This document shows, one piece after another, positions 32,664 to 41,320 of a DNA stretch of 64,000 nucleotides. How positions within the stretch are numbered: position 1 is the stretch's first letter; each line of letters starts with the position of its first letter. The notes under the pieces were generated by a model. It saw only the letters and a program-made list of their open reading frames with translations, did not search any database and had not been told where the DNA came from. The DNA is taken from contig NC_017737.1 of NCBI RefSeq assembly GCF_000259255.1, positions 1,674,001-1,738,000 on the forward strand, written 5' to 3'. Origin of the DNA: Helicobacter cetorum MIT 00-7128. GTDB lineage: Bacteria > Campylobacterota > Campylobacteria > Campylobacterales > Helicobacteraceae. A program made the translations under genes and the position numbers.

Positions 32664-35159
32664 TTAAAATTGATAACTCAAATACGCTGTAACAGAGCGC
32701 CCCGGTGCAGACTGAAACCCACTAGGACTTGAGCCAATGCCAATGAAATAATATTGCATGTTGAAAAGATTATTCACTTGCAAAGAGCCATAAACCCTAT
32801 GCCTACCATTTTCCCAAAAGACTTGAGAAACTTCAATATTCCACACCCAATACCATGGCAATTCGCCTCTACTTACCGTCATACACCACGCACCACAGCC
32901 AGCACCCCCACCATTAATATTATTCCCACCTAAATCCCAATAGGTGTTGCGCTCCACCGTGTTGCCAATATTGCTATAAGCTCGGCTATAAAAATAGCTA
33001 GAGAGACCAAAAGTAGTGCGCTTATAGGTATAGCGTGCATCAAAAATGAATTGATAAGGGCTAACAAAAGGGAACATCTTATTATAACTTGTGCCCTTTA
33101 GGCTATCGCCAGCTAAATCTGTTAAGGCAAAATGGCTTGTTACTCTAGTATCAATATAGTTAAAGGCCGCATGGAATTGTAAGCCACGAATAGGGCGATA
33201 ATATGCCTCTAATTCCACACCTTGAGAATAGCCATTAACCGGGCGGATATTGCCCTTATTAGGCCCGCTTGTATAGATAGCATATTGTCCGGTAGCATAG
33301 TCTTTTGCCCAAATGCGATAATAATCTGCATTAAAGCTGAATTTATTCTTATAGCTATATCTTGCGCCCACTTCTACTTGGTCAAAATGTTGCGTAAAAT
33401 ATTCATTGGTTACATTACCCACTGAAATCACATTGAGTTGTGGGGGCAAGAAAGAGCGCTGATAGGTAAAGTAAGTAAACATTGTGTGCTTATTGTCTTC
33501 ATAAGCGGTGTAGTCAATATTTACTGAGGGGTTCCATACATTCATGTTGCTAATTTTTTGCAAATCTATTTTAGGTGGCTCATAACCCCAAGATTTATCA
33601 CCGGTGTAGTGATATTGCATAAAAGTATAGCGCACGCCCGGCGTTATTGAAAGCTTGCTATCAAACATTTCAATCTTATCGCTAATATATGCTGCTACAT
33701 AGTCATTATTCCATCGGCGGTAGTGATTTTTCTTATCATACCACCCGCTCATTCCCGGCGCACTCCCCTCATAAACTTGAGGATTCACCCCTCCATTATC
33801 ACACCAAGAGGCATTTTCATTATTGCAACTAAGGGTGTTTCTAAAATTTTTCGCATACATATCCGTAGTAAAATAGCGCATACCCATAATAAAAGTTTGC
33901 TTGATTTTACCGGTATTAACCACTAAATTAAGTTTTGGCTCAAACGCATTAAACACGACTCTTCTAGGATTTTGGTCTAAAGTAAAGCCATTATAAGTAT
34001 TAGAGGTATAAGGATACATATTCCCTCCAAAAGGGCATGCCACACCCTCTAAACACAAATGTGTGTTAGAGCTATTATAGTTAGAATCAATTTGGAAGTT
34101 CCTTGTCATATCTTGGGTATAGTAAGTGAAAGTGAATATCCCCCCTACTTTATCTATATCTCCAAATCTATTCGTATAGACAATGCCAAAACGCTTGGCT
34201 CTACCTGATTTTTTGTTATAGGGGCGGTTATTAGCAAAACGATTTTGTTCATAGCTTGCCCAATCCAAACTCCCGGGCGTGCTCATATTAAAATCATAGT
34301 ATTGGTAGTAGGCTTTAATGTCGTTATTCTCGTTAATATCGTATTCGCCATCTAGCATGTAATTGGAAATAGAAGTGGGCTGATTGATTCTAAAGCCTTG
34401 CCCTCTCACCCAATTAGCTTGTGCCATAATGCCAAAATGCTTGCCAATCTTACCACCTGTTTTAACATAAGTGTTATAGAGCATATTATTTTCTAGGCTA
34501 TTATTGATAGGATGGGCGTTTTTATCTACCCAATCTTTAGGTTGTGCCTTATTCCAAAAAGTGATTCTCTCAGCCGCCTCATTAACCCATTTATCCGTAA
34601 TAGGCTTAGTAATAATATTTATTACACCACCAAAGGTATTAGGCCCATATTGCACGCTTGAGCCACCCTTAATCACATCTATCCTATCTACTGATTGGAA
34701 AGTTACAGGAAATACCGGTAAGCCAATTTGTGCGTAAGGCCCTATGTAAATAGGAATGCCATTAACTAGAATTTGTGCCGCATTAGAATGCCCTGAGCCA
34801 CCTGCTCCAAAACCTCTCACTTGAATAACAGGCAACACACCAATACCACTTGTGTTTCTTATTTGCATACCCGGCACATTTTGCAAAGCCTCTTCAATAC
34901 TTTGATTAGCCGTTTGCATAAGTTGTTTATTAGAAATCACGGTTCTACTACCACTAAATTTCTTCACCTCTTCATCTTGCCAACTTTTAGGAGCTGTCAA
35001 GCCATTATAGCTTGTGTTAACAAAACCTGATAAATTGTCCTTTTGCCCTGTAGCTTTAATCTTACCTAGAGTATAATCCTTGCTTTTAGCCAATAAAATT
35101 TCATTAAAAGACACCATTAATGCTAAAGAAACACTAAAATATTTCAATGCTTTTTTCAA
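32664..35159 (-). CDS. fecA: FecA-type TonB-dependent outer-membrane receptor
   Basis: 831 residues. Signal peptide (MKKALKYFSVSLALMVSFNE...), a plug domain with SIEEALQNVPGMQIR, VIQVRGFGAGG, GIPIYIGPYAQIG and RIDVIKGGSSVQYGPNTFGG (about 85-195), and a 22-strand barrel ending VTAYLSYQF. A loop holds Cys pairs (HLCLEGVACPF; LSCNN, SWCDN). It resembles the H. pylori FecA paralogues (HP0686/HP0807/HP1400); which one, and whether the ligand is ferric citrate or nickel, cannot be told. An inverted repeat upstream may be a metal-regulator site. Confidence 0.85.
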   Translation of the reverse strand: MKKALKYFSVSLALMVSFNEILLAKSKDYTLGKIKATGQKDNLSGFVNTSYNGLTAPKSWQDEEVKKFSGSRTVISNKQLMQTANQSIEEALQNVPGMQIRNTSGIGVLPVIQVRGFGAGGSGHSNAAQILVNGIPIYIGPYAQIGLPVFPVTFQSVDRIDVIKGGSSVQYGPNTFGGVINIITKPITDKWVNEAAERITFWNKAQPKDWVDKNAHPINNSLENNMLYNTYVKTGGKIGKHFGIMAQANWVRGQGFRINQPTSISNYMLDGEYDINENNDIKAYYQYYDFNMSTPGSLDWASYEQNRFANNRPYNKKSGRAKRFGIVYTNRFGDIDKVGGIFTFTYYTQDMTRNFQIDSNYNSSNTHLCLEGVACPFGGNMYPYTSNTYNGFTLDQNPRRVVFNAFEPKLNLVVNTGKIKQTFIMGMRYFTTDMYAKNFRNTLSCNNENASWCDNGGVNPQVYEGSAPGMSGWYDKKNHYRRWNNDYVAAYISDKIEMFDSKLSITPGVRYTFMQYHYTGDKSWGYEPPKIDLQKISNMNVWNPSVNIDYTAYEDNKHTMFTYFTYQRSFLPPQLNVISVGNVTNEYFTQHFDQVEVGARYSYKNKFSFNADYYRIWAKDYATGQYAIYTSGPNKGNIRPVNGYSQGVELEAYYRPIRGLQFHAAFNYIDTRVTSHFALTDLAGDSLKGTSYNKMFPFVSPYQFIFDARYTYKRTTFGLSSYFYSRAYSNIGNTVERNTYWDLGGNNINGGGAGCGAWCMTVSRGELPWYWVWNIEVSQVFWENGRHRVYGSLQVNNLFNMQYYFIGIGSSPSGFQSAPGRSVTAYLSYQF

Positions 35160-35187
35160 AATTATTCCCTTTCACTCTCAAAAGTTT

Positions 35188-35210
35188 AATATTTAAAAAT
35201 GTAAAATATT
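35188..35210. promoter_or_regulatory. Inverted repeat upstream of fecA-like gene
   Basis: AATATTT-N9-AAATATT lies 29-51 nt before the ATG of the TonB receptor. A dyad of this kind in this place could bind Fur or NikR, which control such receptors in H. pylori, but AT-rich DNA makes chance dyads common. Confidence 0.3.
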
Positions 35211-35549
35211 GTTGATTATTAGTGAAAAAACGACAAGAATTTATTCAAAGGCGCTCAATAAAATATAAAACGCACCGCAAATGAGACATTCCTATGCCTA
35301 TTTAAAGCTAAAAACAAAAAAACCAAAATATAAAAACTTGTTATTCTTAATTCTTTTCACAAAATACAAACATGCGAATTTTATTAACTTAATATTAAAA
35401 TAAACTTAATAACACTAAAAATAAGCTTTTTATTGGTTTTAATAGCTAATCTTTTAAAAATAAACCATTATGATTGCTTATCTTGCTTGCTTGTTTTTAT
35501 TCTTTTTAAAAGCCTTTATTTTTCACTGAAAATCTAATGGATTTTAAAA
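35211..35549. other. Noncoding gap between fecA-like gene and tRNA-Ala
   Basis: Divergent intergenic region of AT-rich sequence. It should hold the receptor promoter at the left end; the tRNA promoter follows at 35550. No ORF supported. Confidence 0.5.
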
Positions 35550-35579
35550 TTGACAATTTCAAGCTAAAAATGATATAAT
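35550..35579 (+). promoter_or_regulatory. Consensus promoter of tRNA-Ala(GGC)
   Basis: TTGACA (35550-35555) and TATAAT (35574-35579) separated by 18 nt, about 43 nt before the mature tRNA. A full -35 is rare in Helicobacter and fits a strong stable-RNA promoter. Confidence 0.8.
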
Positions 35580-35622
35580 CTCATTCTTTTTTGCTTAAGT
35601 AAGCAACTTATTGAGAGCTTTT

Positions 35623-35698
35623 GGGGTGTTAGCTCAGCTGGGAGAGCGCAACGCTGGCAGCGTTGAGGTCAGGGGTTCGATCCCCCTACACTCCACCA
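35623..35698 (+). tRNA. tRNA-Ala (GGC)
   Basis: 76 nt with anticodon GGC in CTGGCAG, encoded CCA, and the G3-U70 acceptor pair that marks alanine tRNAs. The second alanine tRNA in the window. Confidence 0.97.
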
Positions 35699-35839
35699 TT
35701 TTTCTATTTTTGTTTTTTTCCTTTTTTATTTATAAATTTTTCAAAAGCGCTTCAATCCCTAAGGCGCTTTTTTAAACATTATCCATATTTCATTATAATT
35801 AATTAACTCTAAAAACAAATTGATTGCTAAAGGAAAATA

Positions 35840-36856
35840 GTGAGTCCTCTATTAAGCATGCGTATTCAAAACTTTAAAGCTAATAAACGAGCTTTGGTGT
35901 CATTATGGGTGTTAGTTGGCTTATTAGTATTATCTATGGGGGCAAAGTTTTGGGTTAATGAGCGCCCCCTATTTATTTACTATCATTCCAAAATGTATTT
36001 TCCTATGTTTAAAGATTACGCTGAAGTGGAGTTTGGGGGCGACTTTTTTACCCCTACTAATTATAATGACCCCTATGTTAAAAACACGCTTTTAAAAGAT
36101 GCGTTTGTTGTGCGTGCTTTAGTGCCTTATAGTTATGATAGTATTGTAATGGATTTAGATTCTCCTGCCCCAACCCCGCCAAGTCTCAAACATCTTTTAG
36201 GCACAGATGACCAAGCTAGAGATGTGCTTGCTCGCCTTGTATATGGCTATCGCATTTCTATTTTATTTGGGTTATTATTGACCTTTTTTAGCGTGGTTAT
36301 TGGGGTAAGCTTAGGAGCGATTCAAGGCTATTATGGGGGGTTAGTGGATTTAATTATCCAACGCTTAAGCGAAATTTGGAATGGTATCCCTGTGCTATTT
36401 TTACTCATTACTATTTCTAGTGCGTTTGTTTCTAGCTTTTGGCTCATTTTAATTTTAGTGCTACTTTTTAGCTGGATGGGATTAGCTCAAGTGGTAAGAA
36501 CAGAGTTTTTAAGGGCAAGAAATATGGATTACATTAAGGCTGCAAAAGCTTTAGGGGCGAATGATTTACGCATTATTTTTTATCATGTTTTGCCTAATGC
36601 GCTTGTAGCAAGTATTACTTATATCCCTTTTTTAATGGCTGCAAGCATCGCTACTTTAGTATCTTTAGATTTCTTAGGCTTTGGCATGCCTGTAGGGAGT
36701 GCGTCTTTAGGTGAATTAGTCAATCAAGGCAAAAACAATCTCACTTCACCGCATTTAGCCATAGTAGCGTTTTTATCTATTGGAGTGTTGCTTTCAGTGT
36801 TAGTATTTATTGGTGAAGGGGTGCGTGATGCGTTCAATTCTAACATGCTCAAATAG
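35840..36856 (+). CDS. yejE: Peptide ABC transporter permease YejE
   Basis: 338 residues from GTG 35840, behind AAAGGAAAA. One N-terminal TM helix (ALVSLWVLVGLLVLSMG), then a periplasmic stretch with ERPLFIYYHSKMYFP and FGGDFFTPTNYNDPYV that is diagnostic of YejE, then five TM helices with the EAA-type loop (AAKALGANDLRIIFYHVLP). YejABEF imports oligopeptides and, in E. coli, microcin C. yejF follows after 20 nt; yejA/B are not in the window. Equals HP0251. Confidence 0.9.
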   Translation: MSPLLSMRIQNFKANKRALVSLWVLVGLLVLSMGAKFWVNERPLFIYYHSKMYFPMFKDYAEVEFGGDFFTPTNYNDPYVKNTLLKDAFVVRALVPYSYDSIVMDLDSPAPTPPSLKHLLGTDDQARDVLARLVYGYRISILFGLLLTFFSVVIGVSLGAIQGYYGGLVDLIIQRLSEIWNGIPVLFLLITISSAFVSSFWLILILVLLFSWMGLAQVVRTEFLRARNMDYIKAAKALGANDLRIIFYHVLPNALVASITYIPFLMAASIATLVSLDFLGFGMPVGSASLGELVNQGKNNLTSPHLAIVAFLSIGVLLSVLVFIGEGVRDAFNSNMLK

Positions 36857-36876
36857 GATTTTATTAAAGGGTCTTT

Positions 36877-38427
36877 ATGCTTAAAATTGAAAATTTAAGT
36901 TGTGCTTTAAGCTCGCATTTTTCACTTCAAAATATCAATATTTCTCTTTTAGAGGCTCAAAGAATAGGCTTAGTGGGCGAGAGTGGGAGCGGAAAAAGCT
37001 CTATTGCTAATCTTATTATGCGATTAAACCCCAAATTTAAACCCCACTCAGGAAAAATACTTTTTGAAAATAAAAATCTTTTAGAATGCTCTATGCAAGA
37101 TTTGCAAGCTATAAGGGGAAATACCATTGCTTATATCGCTCAAGACCCTCTATCTAGTCTCAATCCTTTGCATAAAATCTATAAGCAAATTAGCGAGGCC
37201 TTTTTCTTGCACCATAAACTTGCTAGTAAAACGCTCATTAAAGAAAAGGTTTTAGAAGTTATGCACTTAGTGCATTTAGATGAGAGCTTGTTAAATCGCT
37301 ACCCTTATGAATTAAGCGGAGGGCAACGCCAAAGAGTGGCTATTGCTATGGGCATAATCAATGCGCCAAAACTTCTTATTTGTGATGAGCCAACTACCGC
37401 TTTAGATGCGCAAGTGCAAGGACAAATTTTAGACTTACTCTATCAATTAAGTGTTGAAAAAAATCTCGCTCTTTTATTCATTAGCCATGATTTGAATGCG
37501 ATTAAGCGCCTTGTAGAAAAGGTGTTTGTGCTTAAAAATGGCTTAGTATGCGAGAGTGGGGACACTAACGAATTATTTAACGCCCCCAAACACCCCTATA
37601 CCAAAACCTTATTAGAATCTTCAATATTGCCTAAAAAAACTCTAAAACCCCTAGATTCAACATGCCTAGAAACAAAAGATTTTAGCGTGCATTATTTGCA
37701 AAAACGCTTTTTTATGCCCTCTTTACAAAAAACGCTCATTTCTAAAGTCAATTTTAGCTTGAAAGAAAAGGAAAATATTGGGGTGATTGGAAGAAGTGGG
37801 AGCGGGAAAAGCTCTCTAGCTCTAGGGCTTTTAAAGCTTGCCTTAAGTAGTGGGGAAGAAAAAATTTTAGGTCAAAATGTCCAAAATCTTAATTCAAAAG
37901 CCTTTAAACCCTATCGCAAGATTTTACAAATTGTCTTTCAAGACCCTTATGCCTCGCTCAACCCTCGTTTAAGCATTCAAGATATTCTTTTAGAAGCGCT
38001 TTTTTTTGGCTCACCCTCTCTTAATAAAGAGATCCTTAAAGAGCAAGCCAAAATTTGCTTAGAAGAAGTGCAACTAGAGTCTAAATTATTGCATGCGTAT
38101 GCGTTTGAATTAAGCGGAGGGGAGCGCCAAAGAGTGGCTATTGCTAGAGCGATTGCTCTAAAGCCCTCAATTATTGTCTTAGATGAGCCTACTTCAGCCT
38201 TAGATAAAAGCATTCAAAAATCAATTTTAAACTTGCTTTTAAACTTGCAAGAAAAACAAGGTTTAAGCTACTTATTTATTAGCCATGATTTGGACATTGT
38301 GCAAGCGTTTTGTGATAAGGTGCTAGTAGTATGTGAGGGACAAGTTGCTGAATTTGGCACTACAGAAGAAGTCTTTGAAAACCCTAAACACGAATATACC
38401 AAACACTTATTAGAATCCAGAAAATAA
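36877..38427 (+). CDS. yejF: Peptide ABC transporter fused ATPase YejF
   Basis: 516 residues with two ATP-binding domains in one chain: Walker A GESGSGKSS (about 33) and GRSGSGKSS (about 308), signatures LSGGQRQRVAIA and LSGGERQRVAIA, Walker B LLICDEPTTALD and IIVLDEPTSALD. Duplicated OppD/OppF-like ATPase as in YejF. It energises the YejE-containing permease. Equals HP0250. Confidence 0.92.
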   Translation: MLKIENLSCALSSHFSLQNINISLLEAQRIGLVGESGSGKSSIANLIMRLNPKFKPHSGKILFENKNLLECSMQDLQAIRGNTIAYIAQDPLSSLNPLHKIYKQISEAFFLHHKLASKTLIKEKVLEVMHLVHLDESLLNRYPYELSGGQRQRVAIAMGIINAPKLLICDEPTTALDAQVQGQILDLLYQLSVEKNLALLFISHDLNAIKRLVEKVFVLKNGLVCESGDTNELFNAPKHPYTKTLLESSILPKKTLKPLDSTCLETKDFSVHYLQKRFFMPSLQKTLISKVNFSLKEKENIGVIGRSGSGKSSLALGLLKLALSSGEEKILGQNVQNLNSKAFKPYRKILQIVFQDPYASLNPRLSIQDILLEALFFGSPSLNKEILKEQAKICLEEVQLESKLLHAYAFELSGGERQRVAIARAIALKPSIIVLDEPTSALDKSIQKSILNLLLNLQEKQGLSYLFISHDLDIVQAFCDKVLVVCEGQVAEFGTTEEVFENPKHEYTKHLLESRK

Positions 38428-38447
38428 GGGTTTTACACTCTTATTTT
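38421..38447 (+). terminator. yejF terminator
   Basis: AAAATAAG and CTTATTTT form an 8-bp stem that includes the yejF stop codon, followed by CTTGCACTTTTT. Confidence 0.55.
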
Positions 38448-39015
38448 CTTGCACTTTTTATGATTATTTTAAAAACTCTATATTTTCATTTATTACAAAT
38501 AATTCATTATGCAATTTAAAAGGTGTTAAAAATATATTTCACGCTTAATGTTACATAAAAAAATATCATAAAAGATTATTAAATGGGTTTAGCTCTATAT
38601 TCTTACAACTAATGAAATCCTAGTCTTAAAGCCCCTTTAATCAAATCCTAAACACTCCTTGACAACACAAAGCACAACTTCAAAATTTTTCTCTAGCTCT
38701 ATACAATCCTATTCTAGCCTAAACTCTCACTATCTAGATTTCTTAAACAAACGCTTTTATCAAGATTTTTTGCGTAATTTTAACGCCCCTATCATTTATC
38801 TTTGGCTAAAGGTGTTTTTGCTTTTTGTATGATTATTGCAACATTATCTAATCAAAAATAGTGTGATTTAATATTACAAAAGTATCATAGGCTAAATAGT
38901 TTTCAAAAAAGTTCTTATTTCTTACTGCCTACCAACTTGCTATTTTAATACTTTTAATAAGTTATGAGATTAAAAATATTTGAGAATATAAAAAACTAGA
39001 ATCAACAACACTTTG
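38448..39015. other. Noncoding gap after yejF
   Basis: About 570 nt of AT-rich sequence with stops in all frames. I see no tRNA, hairpin family or repeat; it may hold decayed sequence or an unannotated small RNA. Confidence 0.5.
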
Positions 39016-39114
39016 CTAATTTTTAGAAGAAAAAACCATGAATATATAATAACCAATTCCTATCAAAAACACTAAGATTAAAAAGATGAGTAAAGCCCAC
39101 TCTAAAAAGTCCAT
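39016..39114 (-). CDS. 32-residue single-span membrane peptide
   Basis: ATG 39114 follows GAGAGGACAC. The peptide starts MDFLEWALLIFLIL, runs through one hydrophobic helix (about 6-29) and ends FSSKN. Acidic N-terminus and basic C-terminus suggest an oriented single membrane span. It lies 28 nt downstream of tRNA-Arg(TCT) on the same strand, so it may be transcribed with the tRNA cluster. Resembles small subunit or regulator peptides in layout only; function unknown. Confidence 0.6.
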   Translation of the reverse strand: MDFLEWALLIFLILVFLIGIGYYIFMVFSSKN

Positions 39115-39141
39115 GTGTCCTCTCAAAGAATATCATTAAGG

Positions 39142-39218
39142 TGGTGCGCTTGGCAGGACTCGAACCTGCGACCTACGGCTTAGAAGGCTGTTGCTCTATC
39201 CAGCTGAGCTACAAGCGC
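39142..39218 (-). tRNA. tRNA-Arg (TCT)
   Basis: 77 nt, GCGCTTG acceptor start, anticodon TCT in CCTTCTAAG, encoded CCA. Last of a four-tRNA cluster transcribed leftward. Confidence 0.96.
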
Positions 39219-39237
39219 ATATAATGATAATGTTAGG

Positions 39238-39314
39238 TGGTACGCCCGAAGGGAGTCGAACCCCTAACCCCCAGATCCGAAGTCTGGTGCTCTATCCAAT
39301 TGAGCTACGAACGC
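39238..39314 (-). tRNA. tRNA-Arg (TCG)
   Basis: 77 nt, anticodon TCG in loop CTTCGGA with stem CCAGA/TCTGG, encoded CCA. The acceptor stem (GCGTTCG with CGGGCGT) has three G-U pairs, unusual but complete. Confidence 0.93.
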
Positions 39315-39369
39315 CTACAATTTAAAAGAACATCACAATACAGATTTGGTAATTTTTCATTATTAAAGA

Positions 39370-39446
39370 TGGGGTGGAAGATGGGAATCGAACCCACGAC
39401 CCTCAGGACCACAATCTGATGCTCTAACCGACTGAGCTACTCCCAC
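39370..39446 (-). tRNA. tRNA-His (GTG)
   Basis: 77 nt, acceptor GTGGGAG/CTTCCAC, anticodon GTG in TTGTGGT, encoded CCA. The genome supplies the extra G at -1 (position 39447) opposite C73, as needed for HisRS recognition. Confidence 0.96.
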
Positions 39447-39509
39447 CATCAAAGAAGTGAAAAATATTCTACCAAAAAAAATTAAACAGAACGATTTACT
39501 TTACAAAAA

Positions 39510-39587
39510 TGGTCGGGGCGAAAGGATTCGAACCTTCGACCCCTTGGTCCCAAACCAAGTGCGCTAACCAGACTGCGCTACGCCCCG
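39510..39587 (-). tRNA. tRNA-Pro (TGG)
   Basis: 78 nt, CGGGGCG acceptor, anticodon TGG in loop TTTGGGA, encoded CCA. First of the cluster Pro-His-Arg-Arg. Confidence 0.96.
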
Positions 39588-40489
39588 ATAATTTTTGTAA
39601 AGAAACATTATAGCTAAAATTTTTAATTTTTAGCTTAAGTTTCACAAGCACTTCACAAAAAATAATTAAATTTTGATAAAACCTACTTTCTTTAGCAAAG
39701 CCTTAGCGAAATTTATCTGCTTAAAACAAAGAACTAAGCTATCATGGCTTAACTTTTTGTTATAAAAGCAATACGACAATAAAATCTATATTATTGTTTT
39801 AGTTAAACTAAAACATAAAATTAAAAAACGCTATCCTAATTAAGCATTGATACCCTAAAAATATCTTAACAAAATAATTTCTTTTCTTTTAAAGAGAGTT
39901 TTTTAAAAGGCTTTTTCGTATTAGCTCGTCTTAAAAGTGTGTTTAGCGCCTTTAAGACAAACACTCATTGACTTAAAACATTAGTCTTTGTTAAACTCTA
40001 AAAAATACCTAGAAACTATCACTTAACGCAATTTAAACATTAAGCTCTTTTTATATTTTATTATCGGTGTTTAATGAAAATAAAGTCATATAAAACTTTT
40101 AAAAATCATGTCCCAAAGAGAGCAAAACAAGCAATAAAATATAATAGAGCCTTTTAGTATTCTCTTAAATTTCTAGCTCCATACAACAACTAAAAATACT
40201 ATTTTCAATCTAATTCATATTAAAAAGCATTTAAAATACCTATTCCTCTAGGAATTTAATAATCTATAAGAATCAAAGCAATAAACACTCTAATTTGATA
40301 CCAATCATTAAAAATAGGCATTTATCAAAAATACAACAAGCTAATTTTTTAATGATAAAATGATAGAAATAAACTCTTAAAACACCAAGTTATAAAAGAC
40401 TTTAGAATAAAAATCATTGATTCCAAGCAACTCTCCTATAGAGAGCTACCTTTTAAAAAGGCGAGAGTTTTAAGACTCTCTTTTTAAAG
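39588..40489. other. 900-nt noncoding region upstream of the tRNA cluster
   Basis: Very AT-rich, stops in all frames, no recognisable RNA gene. It should hold the tRNA cluster promoter at its left end and the hpaA-paralogue terminator at its right end (40463-40480). Otherwise I see nothing definite in it. Confidence 0.5.
40463..40480 (-). terminator. Terminator of hpaA paralogue
   Basis: GAGAGT and ACTCTC form a stem 10 nt past the stop codon, followed on the minus strand by GCCTTTTTAAAA. Confidence 0.6.
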
Positions 40490-41245
40490 TTATTTGCGTT
40501 TTTTTATCTCACTAGCCACTTGCTGATAGTGCATGACATTTTTTAAGTTTAATTCTTTAGAGACATGACCCATTGTCTTTTGATATGCTTGATTCATAAT
40601 CTTTCTAATAGCTCTATCATGGTCTGTCTCTTTAACTTTATGAGTAACAGTTTTTGGCATATACCCACCAGAATTAGTGCGTGTAAGCATAATATGTTCA
40701 ATCACTGCCTTAATTTTTGAAATATCCACACCAAAACTATGGATAATATCCCCACTCTTAGGCTCAAATAAGTTTAAGTTCACATATCCTGAAGACATAT
40801 CAATCACTCTTTCTTCAGTAATATCCTTGCTTTCTTCTACAATATCCTCTAAGATTGCCATACTGCCTTCAACACGCAAAGCAAGGCGAGCCTTTTTCTT
40901 CATCTCTTCGCTAATTTCACTTTCACTTTTGACATGCGAAACGCTATAGCCCTTTCTTTCAAAAAGACTGCTAATTTGCACCATTAAAGACTTTTCAAAC
41001 TCTTTTTGATAAGCTTGTGGAATAATCTTATTGATTTCTAGTTTTGGGTCTATCAATAATACCATATGCCCATTATTAGGCTTTTGCTCACCTTTAATGG
41101 GATAATGAAAGTGCAAATCCGTAGACTCACCCGTATTGATTGCATGGTGATAATCTTTCTGCGCCTTTTCTTGAGCCACATCAGCTTGTAAAGCTTGAGT
41201 TGCCAATAACATTCCTACTACCAAAGCCAAATTACATTTTTTCAT
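40490..41245 (-). CDS. HpaA-family (neuraminyllactose-binding haemagglutinin) paralogue
   Basis: 251 residues. Signal peptide MKKCNLALVVGMLLATQALQ cut near ADVAQ; no lipobox cysteine at the cleavage site, so it is not the lipoprotein HpaA itself. NNGHMVLLIDPKLEINK, FERKGYSVS, ARLALRVEG and SGYVNLNLFEPKSGD are family features. Equals HP0410, the paralogue next to guaA. HpaA proteins are surface or flagellar-sheath associated in H. pylori; the role of this paralogue is not known. Confidence 0.85.
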   Translation of the reverse strand: MKKCNLALVVGMLLATQALQADVAQEKAQKDYHHAINTGESTDLHFHYPIKGEQKPNNGHMVLLIDPKLEINKIIPQAYQKEFEKSLMVQISSLFERKGYSVSHVKSESEISEEMKKKARLALRVEGSMAILEDIVEESKDITEERVIDMSSGYVNLNLFEPKSGDIIHSFGVDISKIKAVIEHIMLTRTNSGGYMPKTVTHKVKETDHDRAIRKIMNQAYQKTMGHVSKELNLKNVMHYQQVASEIKKRK

Positions 41246-41320
41246 GAGATTCCTTCCTAAGTTTTGATTTTAAATCTTAATATTATCTAAAAAATCCTAC
41301 TTTTTTACAACGATTTTTAA

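Noticed and set aside
39237-39419. 60-codon plus-strand ORF over tRNA-Arg and tRNA-His
   Set aside because: It lies on the opposite strand of two tRNA genes and encodes their complement; such tRNA-derived ORFs are common artefacts.
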